In this document: one piece after another, positions 16,797 to 23,045 of the stretch | How the letters are laid out: each line of letters opens with the position of its first letter | Position numbering within the stretch: position 1 is the first letter of the stretch | Source: Planctomycetales bacterium | GTDB lineage: Bacteria > Planctomycetota > Planctomycetia > Isosphaerales > Isosphaeraceae | DNA: 38,774 nt | Assembly: GCA_027449865.1 (NCBI GenBank) | Contig: DAIDKV010000207.1 | Coordinates: 1-38,774 of the forward strand | Reading direction: 5' to 3' | The notes under the pieces: model-generated | What the model saw: only the letters and a program-made list of their open reading frames with translations | Databases searched by the model: none | What the model was told of the DNA's origin: nothing | Made by a program: the position numbers and the translations under genes

Positions 16797-17268
16797 TGAT
16801 CCTCCTGAAATCAAGTAGGCCGGGGACGAGCCGCACGTACAAGGCGACCTCCTCGGGTGAAAGCTGGCGCCAGCCAGTCCCGGATCGCAGATGGACGCCA
16901 GCTTGCTCGAGCCGCGGCTGCGAGCGGCCGAAATGCGGCAAGACGATCGAGAGCGAACCGGGTAACTGGGAGTAGGTCCACTCGTCGTCCCAGCGCGAAT
17001 GGCCGGTCCATTCCCCCGGATGAGTATGGACCTGTGCCAGACGCCGGAGCTTGAACCCACGCAGATGCTTGCCGGCCTGGCTCATCGCCTCCGGCGTCAC
17101 GTGGAATCGGCCAGCTTCGAGCAGCGCGCTCGGGATAGTGATGGTTGTGACGACACCCTCCTCGCCAATGAGTATGCCGTCGAAGTAACAGACCTGCTCG
17201 ACGGTCCGCTTCTCCTTTGCGAATTCCGCCAGCATGGCGGCCCAGAGGGAATCCGGAATGGTGATCAT
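16726..17268 (-). CDS. JAMM/JAB deubiquitinase-like metallopeptidase
   Basis: The 180-residue protein carries the JAMM zinc motif exactly: His81-Thr-His83, seven residues, Ser91, two residues, Asp94 (HTHPGEWTGHSRWD). Glu24 in the segment before CYFDGILIG is a candidate for the catalytic glutamate. Strands GVVTTITIPSALL and SLSIVLPHFG complete an MPN fold. In ubiquitin-like operons such enzymes trim the precursor after Gly-Gly and remove conjugates. Here the substrate would be the three-domain polyprotein two genes upstream. The start at 17268 overlaps the E2 stop in ATGA, indicating translational coupling. An upstream Met would add 29 residues of Arg/Pro-rich shadow. Confidence 0.9.
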   Translation of the reverse strand: MITIPDSLWAAMLAEFAKEKRTVEQVCYFDGILIGEEGVVTTITIPSALLEAGRFHVTPEAMSQAGKHLRGFKLRRLAQVHTHPGEWTGHSRWDDEWTYSQLPGSLSIVLPHFGRSQPRLEQAGVHLRSGTGWRQLSPEEVALYVRLVPGLLDFRRINEPARIEPARGRSWRSLLTLWQR

Positions 17269-17783
17269 CCCCCTGGCCCCCGGTAGTATTTGGGCGACAG
17301 CGCTTCGGCGAGGCGGTAGAGCGTAGCGGCCACCGTATGCCGGCCCTGCGTCCATACCTCCGAATCCTTGGGTGAATGGTCCGTCATGTAGAATTCAGCG
17401 GACAACGTGAAGCAGACCAATTGTCGTCGCGGCCCGCTCGGCCACGGGTACTCTGCGTGCAACCCAAACCATGAGGGCTTCGGATCGAGGGCAGGGAACC
17501 ACTTCGACTTTTCGGGAGGATGGGTAAGACCGTCCGGCTCGACAAGCGCCACCGTTGGCGGGGCCGCATCGTAGTATTCTGCGCCGAGACGGAAGTAGTA
17601 CGCGTCAATCTCCCCGCTCGACCTTGTCGCGGGCAGCGCAACGAGCGTGTGAAGTGGATCCAGGTCATGGCGAAGCCACCCGCGTCTACCGGGGCGGCCG
17701 GTGTTCCAGAGGCGGTCGAGATGCTCTTTGAAGATCGCTGCCGCGATCTCGGGATCGGCGAGCGCGAGGGCCTTCACCGGCAT
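17265..17783 (-). CDS. E2-like ubiquitin-conjugating protein
   Basis: This 172-residue protein lies between the ubiquitin-like gene and the JAMM gene. It follows the E2 order: an N-terminal helix (PEIAAAIFKEHLDRLW, 11-26), strands around AYYFRLGAEYYDAAPPTVAL (61-80) matching the usual beta meander with its PP turn, a WFPAL loop, then QLVCFTLS with Cys124 followed by helix RHTVAATLYRLAEAL (148-162). Cys124 is the only cysteine and falls where E2 enzymes hold the thioester cysteine. The similarity is structural pattern, not sequence identity, so I call it E2-like. The ATG at 17783 gives a 10-base overlap with the upstream gene. An upstream in-frame Met would reach into that gene's coding tail. 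Confidence 0.65.
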   Translation of the reverse strand: MPVKALALADPEIAAAIFKEHLDRLWNTGRPGRRGWLRHDLDPLHTLVALPATRSSGEIDAYYFRLGAEYYDAAPPTVALVEPDGLTHPPEKSKWFPALDPKPSWFGLHAEYPWPSGPRRQLVCFTLSAEFYMTDHSPKDSEVWTQGRHTVAATLYRLAEALSPKYYRGPGG

Positions 17784-18502
17784 GCCGCACCCCCGGTGCC
17801 GCCGACGAAGCACCAGACCAGGCAGGGGCAATGCCCGGCCTCCATATACTGGCCAAGCGTCAGGTTGGCGAAAACGAACACGTCCTCGCCCGTTTCTTCG
17901 CAGCGGAGGCGGTCGTCAGCGCGTCGAGGGACGCCGAGTTTCACATACATTTCGGCGAAGAGCGCTTCGAGTCTGGTGGCCTTGGACGCCTCAAGCCGAA
18001 ATTCCGCACCATTCTCCTCGTTGACGATCTCGACCGAGCATTCTCGTTCGACATAGAATCTTTCGATGCCGGGTGCCCCCAGATCGACCGATTCGCCGCG
18101 GTTGATCAAGCGGTCGGGCTCGCCCTCCCGCGCCATCCACACGCGAAAGCCGTCTCCCGCGCCGGCGAGCTTGAGGAGCGTCTCCTCGGTGATGGTGGGG
18201 CATCCCCAGTCCTCACGTTTGCCGTCGATCTCGAACCGGAACGACCGGTCGGCCTGGAAGGTGAGGAACCGTTCGACGCCGCGCTCGTGAAGATGGACCC
18301 TGCGATCCAGGCCTAAGTCTTCCAGTACGTTATCTTTCCCAAGCCAGTAGACCAGGTAATCGTCCGGCGGCAGCCTCTTCGCGGCCTCGAGCACCTCGCG
18401 ACCGCTCACGTGCCCCTGGGGAACCACGACGTCCTCGCCGTCAACGATGATAGTCAGCTCATGCCGCTCGGCCTCGCCGCGCGCAGTGTGATCGTCAGCC
18501 AT
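17774..18502 (-). CDS. tandem ubiquitin-like polyprotein with Gly-Gly tail
   Basis: The 242-residue product consists of three ubiquitin-like units. Unit 1 (about 14-84) and unit 2 (about 86-152) follow the multiubiquitin pattern, each opening with a strand such as HELTIIVDGEDVVVP or SFRFEIDGK and closing with ERFLTFQ or ERFYVER. Unit 3 (about 155-235) is a different branch, beginning CSVEIVNEENGAEF and ending CLVWCFVGGTGGAACR. The Gly pairs at 234-235 and 237-238, followed by only a few residues, are the expected JAMM cleavage point, leaving a Gly-Gly end for the E1. It is the first gene of the operon. GAGG about seven bases upstream supports the ATG at 18502. The mature modifier could be the whole trimer or unit 3 alone. 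Confidence 0.85.
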   Translation of the reverse strand: MADDHTARGEAERHELTIIVDGEDVVVPQGHVSGREVLEAAKRLPPDDYLVYWLGKDNVLEDLGLDRRVHLHERGVERFLTFQADRSFRFEIDGKREDWGCPTITEETLLKLAGAGDGFRVWMAREGEPDRLINRGESVDLGAPGIERFYVERECSVEIVNEENGAEFRLEASKATRLEALFAEMYVKLGVPRRADDRLRCEETGEDVFVFANLTLGQYMEAGHCPCLVWCFVGGTGGAACR

Positions 18503-18548
18503 TGATAGACCTCATGCCGGAAGGGAAGTTGGATCGAACCCTATTCGC

Positions 18549-18577
18549 ACTATAATCTCCTTTGCTCGAAAAATCAA
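18549..18577 (-). promoter_or_regulatory. predicted promoter of the ubiquitin-like operon
   Basis: On the minus strand TTGATT (18577-18572) and TATAGT (18554-18549) are separated by 17 bases, a good sigma-70 layout. Transcription would start near 18542, about 40 bases before the polyprotein start codon. One operator copy (18563-18580) covers the -35 box and part of the spacer. Confidence 0.6.
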
Positions 18578-18580
18578 GCA
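18563..18580. promoter_or_regulatory. operator 1, TGCTCG-N6-CAAGCA
   Basis: An imperfect 6-6-6 inverted repeat (TGCTCG, AAAAAT, CAAGCA) overlaps the -35 region of the leftward promoter. It is the same motif as operator 2, centred 47 bases away. Small XRE-family repressors typically bind sites of this size. Confidence 0.6.
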
Positions 18581-18609
18581 CGCGCATTTTTTCGTGCAAG
18601 GCGCCGGCC

Positions 18610-18627
18610 TGCTTGATTTCCCAAGCA
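18610..18627. promoter_or_regulatory. operator 2, TGCTTG-N6-CAAGCA
   Basis: A perfect 6-6-6 inverted repeat (TGCTTG, ATTTCC, CAAGCA) overlaps the -35 box of the rightward promoter. The divergent XRE gene starts 37 bases downstream and is the natural candidate to bind it. Confidence 0.65.
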
Positions 18628-18640
18628 ATTGCCGTAGACT
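18613..18640 (+). promoter_or_regulatory. predicted promoter of the regulator-ATPase-kinase operon
   Basis: TTGATT (18613-18618) and TAGACT (18635-18640) are 16 bases apart, with transcription expected near 18647. A strong ribosome site, AAGGAGG at 18652-18658, follows, and the GTG start comes five bases later. Operator 2 covers the -35 box, so the operon is probably autoregulated. Confidence 0.5.
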
Positions 18641-18663
18641 GGTCTTCCGAAAAGGAGGCCATC

Positions 18664-19080
18664 GTGGGAGTTCCGACTCCGATCCTGTCACCGTCCGAAC
18701 GCGGCCCCTTGGGGCAGTACCTATGGAGCCTGCGTAAAGCCGCGCAGATGACTCAGCGGGAGGTGGAAGAGGCTTCCGAACGGAAGGTATCAAATGCTTA
18801 TTTAAGTCAGATAGAAACAGGGGCCATCCCGAGCCCGTCCCCGGCGATCTTGCAGGAGCTTTCGAAGGTCTACGGTGCCCGGTTGCCGGCGAACGCGCCC
18901 GTTACCTGCTCGTACGAACGAATGATGGAACTCGCAGGTCACCTCTGCCCGGCACGTGAGGCGGCAGCCCAACCGACCCAGCGGCTTACCTCGTTCGCGG
19001 GCGAGCAACTCACTCCCGAAGAAGAGGACGAATTATTGAAATATCTAGCATTTATAAGAATGCGTAAAGGGAAAAAGTGA
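18664..19080 (+). CDS. XRE-family helix-turn-helix regulator
   Basis: The 138-residue product has a classic XRE domain at about 16-72: LGQYLWSLRKAAQMTQREVE, then recognition-helix region SNAYLSQIETGAIPSPSPA and LQELSKVYG. The C-terminal part (80-138) contains ERMMELAGHL and an acidic helix (TPEEEDELLKYLAFIRMRKG), probably for dimerisation or signal sensing. I chose GTG at 18664 because AAGGAGG lies five bases upstream; an ATG 102 bases earlier would overlap the operators and promoter. It faces the ubiquitin-like operon, and two copies of an inverted repeat lie between them. It most likely represses both arms until a trigger, perhaps infection, relieves it. The ATPase gene follows after 75 bases. 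Confidence 0.9.
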   Translation: MGVPTPILSPSERGPLGQYLWSLRKAAQMTQREVEEASERKVSNAYLSQIETGAIPSPSPAILQELSKVYGARLPANAPVTCSYERMMELAGHLCPAREAAAQPTQRLTSFAGEQLTPEEEDELLKYLAFIRMRKGKK

Positions 19081-19155
19081 AGTAATGAGTTTTTCATCTG
19101 GCTACGGGTCATGCCCGCCCATCGCAGCCTGTTCTCAAGGATGGAGGTTCCCACG

Positions 19156-21045
19156 ATGAAGTGGACGTTGCAGTCGCTAAGCACGACGAGCGGTTATCTC
19201 CAATCCTGTCCCATCGAGTTCAGGCCCGGCCTCAACTGCATCATCGGCGCCCGCGGGACGTGCAAGTCTACGGTGGTTGAAACGATCCGCTACGTCTTTG
19301 ACTGCGAGCCGGAGAAGATCGAGCCCATGATCTCCGGCGTCGCACCGGCCACCTCGAACGGGCCCTTTGCCCGGGCTGGCCTCCTGCTGGAGACCCTGGC
19401 GGGCGGCACGGCGAAATGCGCCATTGGCGCTGCCGACGACCCGACCCAATCGAAGTACGTCGTGGAAAGGAACGCGCCCGCCCCGTCCCGCGTGTACCGC
19501 GATGGCGTCCAGCAGATCGACGATTCCGCAGTACTCCATAGGATCGAGATCTTCTCGCAGGGTGACCTCCAGACGATTGCGGAGAGGCCCGAGCGGCGCC
19601 TTGCCCTGATCGACCGGCCTAACCAACGTCGCGTGGCGGAACTCGCCAGGCGCATGAAGGAAATCACCGAGGACTTGAAGGCAATTGGTCCGGTGATCCG
19701 CCAGGTGCGGTCGGAGATCGAGTCGCGACAAGCAAAGGTCCAGGCCCTCGAGCCGACTCGCAAGCAACTTTCCGAACTTCAGGCTAGTCGTCCCATGCTC
19801 TCTCCGGAACTGGAAGCCGAGCGGGCCGCCTACAACGACCGACGCCGCGCGTTCGAGCGCCTGAAAGTTGCCGAACAGTCCCACGCACGGGCGATGGATG
19901 CATGTCGTGCCTTGCTCGCCGAGGAAACCGCGATCCGCGATGCCTCAGCGTTCGCCGAAGGGCTCGGCAGCCCAGGCGCCCACAGGATCGCGGCGTTGCT
20001 GGCAGACTTCGCCGGTGCTGCCGCCGTGCTCCGCAAGGTTACGGAGAGGCCGGAGGCATTCGGGGATGCGCTCGCGGACGTGGGTGCCGACTTCGAGGCT
20101 TTGAACGTCAGGTATTACGAGCTTCGAAAGGACCAGCAAGCAGTCAACGAGGCCCTGAAGACCGAAGAGTCACTCCGCCAGAACATCGGGGCGATGGAGG
20201 CGGTGGAGGCCGAATTGGTCGAACAGAACGCGAAGTACGCCCGGGAACTGGCGCGCAGACGTGACCTACGAGCCCAGCGCGACGCCTTGGCGGACGAGCT
20301 CTACGCGTTGCGGCTGGCCCAGATCGAGAAGATCAATTCGGAGTTTGGCGAGCAGATCGTCCTCACGCTGGAGCCGGGCGTACTGACCGCGCGTCACAGG
20401 GAGCTGATGGAACAGCTCCTCCAGCGATCAAACCTCCGCAACCAGGCGGAGGTCGCCCGAGATCTCGCGGAGAAGGTGCGGCCTTCCGATCTGGTAGACA
20501 TCATCGAGGCGAGCGATGCCAGGCGCCTGGCCGACGCGTTGGGCCGGGACCTGGGGCAAATGACGCGTCTCGTGAGCCACCTGCTCGATAATATCCGGCT
20601 CTTCGAGCTGGAGACCATCGTCCCTGAGGACAGCCTTGAGATTACCATGCTGGTGCGGGGGGAGGCCAGGCCGATCGAACAGCTCTCCAAGGGGCAGATG
20701 GCCACGGCGCTGCTGCCGCTGATCCTCCGGGAGGCGGAGTATCCGCTCATCGTTGACCAGCCCGAGGACGACCTCGACAATGCATTCGTATCAGAGAAGC
20801 TCATTAAGCGGCTGAAGTCGCTGAGCCATAAGCGCCAGCTGATATTCGTCACGCACAACGCGAATATCCCGGTTCTCGGTGATGCCGACTGCGTCGTTGT
20901 GATGGAGATGGACGGTCCCCGGAAGGCCCAACCCTGCCGGCGCGGCTCGGTGGACGAAATGAGGGAGCCGATCATCACGCTGCTGGAGGGCGGCAAAGAG
21001 GCGTTCAGGAGTCGTCAGGAAAAATACGGCAATGCGCTGCGGTAA
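19156..21045 (+). CDS. SMC/ABC-type ATPase with coiled-coil arms
   Basis: The 629-residue protein has the head-coil-head layout of SMC-like ATPases. The P-loop is GARGTCKST (31-39), with Cys where Gly normally precedes Lys37. Long charged helices fill about 150-420 (RRMKEITEDLKAIGPVIRQV and onward). The signature IEQLSKGQMA is near 510, Walker B is LIVDQPEDDLDN (531-542), and the H-loop is FVTHNANIP near 564. The DQPEDDLD form recurs in ATPases of phage-defence and DNA-repair systems. The C-terminus (MREPIITLLEGGKEAFRSRQ) may contact a partner. I chose ATG 19156 because GGAGG lies eight bases before it; earlier Met codons lack a site. The kinase-like gene follows after six bases with its ribosome site in this gene's stop region. 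Role: a DNA- or particle-sensing motor, by inference. Confidence 0.85.
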   Translation: MKWTLQSLSTTSGYLQSCPIEFRPGLNCIIGARGTCKSTVVETIRYVFDCEPEKIEPMISGVAPATSNGPFARAGLLLETLAGGTAKCAIGAADDPTQSKYVVERNAPAPSRVYRDGVQQIDDSAVLHRIEIFSQGDLQTIAERPERRLALIDRPNQRRVAELARRMKEITEDLKAIGPVIRQVRSEIESRQAKVQALEPTRKQLSELQASRPMLSPELEAERAAYNDRRRAFERLKVAEQSHARAMDACRALLAEETAIRDASAFAEGLGSPGAHRIAALLADFAGAAAVLRKVTERPEAFGDALADVGADFEALNVRYYELRKDQQAVNEALKTEESLRQNIGAMEAVEAELVEQNAKYARELARRRDLRAQRDALADELYALRLAQIEKINSEFGEQIVLTLEPGVLTARHRELMEQLLQRSNLRNQAEVARDLAEKVRPSDLVDIIEASDARRLADALGRDLGQMTRLVSHLLDNIRLFELETIVPEDSLEITMLVRGEARPIEQLSKGQMATALLPLILREAEYPLIVDQPEDDLDNAFVSEKLIKRLKSLSHKRQLIFVTHNANIPVLGDADCVVVMEMDGPRKAQPCRRGSVDEMREPIITLLEGGKEAFRSRQEKYGNALR

Positions 21046-21051
21046 GGAATC

Positions 21052-23022
21052 ATGGAGACGTCGTTTGAATGGGACAGCGGATTCTTCTCGATCGACACGG
21101 CGGAGTTCGACCGCGCGCTCTCTCGGCTCAGACGCCAGAATTCTTCACAAGCACGCGACCCAGGGCGGATCGGCGATCTGGCCGGGGCGCTGAGGGATCA
21201 GCCTGGTATCCCGCGACGTGAATTCGACCGCCGGTTCCGCCTGATCGTCGGCACGATCGTGGAGGGGGCCCCGGCCGCCTTGCAGGCTATCGCAGGGCCT
21301 CTGCGGGAAGCCTCGCCCGAAGCGCTGAACGCGCTCCGCACGCTGCTCCCCGCGGATTTGAGGCATGTGGCGGCGCCACCTCGAACGACCACGCAAGACC
21401 AGGCGCCGTTACAGACCGCTGCAAGGTCCGTGGCACCGTCCGAGGTGGCTTCCACGAAGGAGCCTGCCCAAACGCTTGAGTTCAGCGCGTATTCCGCCGT
21501 CGCCCTGGTAGGGACGCCGGATGAGCACGTGCGGAATGAAGGATTGCTTCGCCGCCACGACCTCCAGCCGCTTCGTTTGCCGTCGTTGGACCATCTCTGG
21601 ACGATCGCCTCGACGGGACTGTGCGGATTCGTCATCGGCGGCTCGGTCTGGAGACAGTTGCAAGTATCGGAACATAATCGGGTTATTCGCCTCATCTGCC
21701 AATACTCGACCTTCCTATTCTCGCGGACCTGCATGGACGGACTCAGCGACGAGGCCGCCCGCAACTTCGCGCAGAAGGCCATCGAGGCGCGCTGCGGGCC
21801 TCTGGACGGTCGGAGATTCTGCCACGGGCAGGACTGCGAGTTATCGCTCTCCGACATCTCCGTCCTCCAGGATGCGGCGAGGCGTTTGGAGGCCGCCGGG
21901 GGCGTCGATTTCTTTCCCCTGGGGCTGTCCGAGTCTGATGCGGCCCTGCTCCGTCTGATCGCCGAGGAGCGGCGCCCTCCGCATCGTCCGGTGACGATTC
22001 GTAAATTAGAGACGCGTGAACTCGTGGGCGGTCGCTCGGGAGCCCGAATCTTCCTCCTCAACGACGGCAGTTCGCAGCCTTTCGTGGCAAAGGTCGGAGA
22101 GTTGGAGGAGCTGGGGGCGGAGATTCGGCGGTACCGTGATTGGGTCGCGGACTGGGAGCCGAACGGCACCAGTCCGACATTTCACGCGCATTCGGGCAGC
22201 GCGGCGATCACCTATCGCCTCCAGGCATCGCCCGATATTGAAGGTCATCCAGCTCCGACGCTCGAGGATCGGCTGGACAAGTTGCGTTCTGCGGAGTGGA
22301 TCGAGTCCCTCGAGAAATGCGATAGCATGGCGAATGACCTCTACCTCGCCGTGGAACGTGCCGCCGATCGTCTGGTCGAGTTGAATAGCAAGCGATCAGG
22401 GCGTGCCTCTCCCGACGAAGAATTCTGGCTGCACTGGCCAGTCCGAGACCTCGCCTCAAGAGGCATCGAGTTCACAGTAGTTAATAATGCTTGGCAGAGC
22501 ATTTCTCTCTGGGAACTCGTCCAGGAAGCGGTGCGCTGCGTGCAACCAAATCTAAGTCTCGCCATCACCCACGGCGACATCCACGGGCGTAATATTCTGT
22601 TGCTTGATCGGCTGCCGGCGTTCATCGACTTCGCACGGAGTGGGCCCGGCCACCCGTTCGCCGACCTGATTCGGCTCGACGCGGCGGTGAGGACATCGGC
22701 GATGCGGATGCTCCTGAGCAAGCAGTCCATGCACGACCTTTTTCATTCCGTCTACGTCGAGGGAGCCGACGCGAATTCAATCCTGCGCGAGAATCCGCTG
22801 GTGGCCGCGTCGCCGTTGGCCAAGCTGGCCATCCGTACGGCGGCCAAGGTCCGGGAGGCGGCGGACTCGGTAAGCGTCGCCCATCACCTCAGCTTCTCAG
22901 ACTTTTACGCGATGCACTGCCTCGTGTCCGCCCACATCCTCGCCAACCAAAACCCTGGCTCCGGAATCGAGAGGCTGATGCTGAGCGTGCACGGTTCGAA
23001 GTTTTTGTCAGACCGGAGTTGA
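21052..23022 (+). CDS. two-part protein with C-terminal kinase-like phosphotransferase domain
   Basis: In this 656-residue protein about 315-545 form a protein-kinase/aminoglycoside-phosphotransferase fold. It shows a Gly-rich loop GGRSGARIF (326-334), Lys347 in FVAKV, Glu357, a catalytic loop HGDIHGRNIL (507-516) with Asp509 and Asn514, and Asp526 in FIDFA, replacing the usual DFG. All catalytic positions are present, so it is probably active. It resembles the kinase-like TCAD9 class of conflict-system proteins, as far as I can recall. About 145-300 form a separate alpha/beta domain (SAYSAVALVGTPDEHVRNEG, then LCGFVIGGSVW) that looks receiver-like but is unassigned. Residues 1-110 are helical. 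The gene directly follows the ATPase, and its stop lies 23 bases from the convergent operon. The substrate is unknown; the ATPase, the ubiquitin-like system or a host factor are candidates. Confidence 0.75.
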   Translation: METSFEWDSGFFSIDTAEFDRALSRLRRQNSSQARDPGRIGDLAGALRDQPGIPRREFDRRFRLIVGTIVEGAPAALQAIAGPLREASPEALNALRTLLPADLRHVAAPPRTTTQDQAPLQTAARSVAPSEVASTKEPAQTLEFSAYSAVALVGTPDEHVRNEGLLRRHDLQPLRLPSLDHLWTIASTGLCGFVIGGSVWRQLQVSEHNRVIRLICQYSTFLFSRTCMDGLSDEAARNFAQKAIEARCGPLDGRRFCHGQDCELSLSDISVLQDAARRLEAAGGVDFFPLGLSESDAALLRLIAEERRPPHRPVTIRKLETRELVGGRSGARIFLLNDGSSQPFVAKVGELEELGAEIRRYRDWVADWEPNGTSPTFHAHSGSAAITYRLQASPDIEGHPAPTLEDRLDKLRSAEWIESLEKCDSMANDLYLAVERAADRLVELNSKRSGRASPDEEFWLHWPVRDLASRGIEFTVVNNAWQSISLWELVQEAVRCVQPNLSLAITHGDIHGRNILLLDRLPAFIDFARSGPGHPFADLIRLDAAVRTSAMRMLLSKQSMHDLFHSVYVEGADANSILRENPLVAASPLAKLAIRTAAKVREAADSVSVAHHLSFSDFYAMHCLVSAHILANQNPGSGIERLMLSVHGSKFLSDRS

Positions 23023-23045
23023 ATGTGGGGAGACATTAAGCTAAG

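Noticed and set aside
21052-23022. Antibiotic-resistance aminoglycoside phosphotransferase
   Set aside because: The catalytic loop is shared, but the protein is more than twice the length, has extra N-terminal domains and is in an operon with an SMC-like ATPase.
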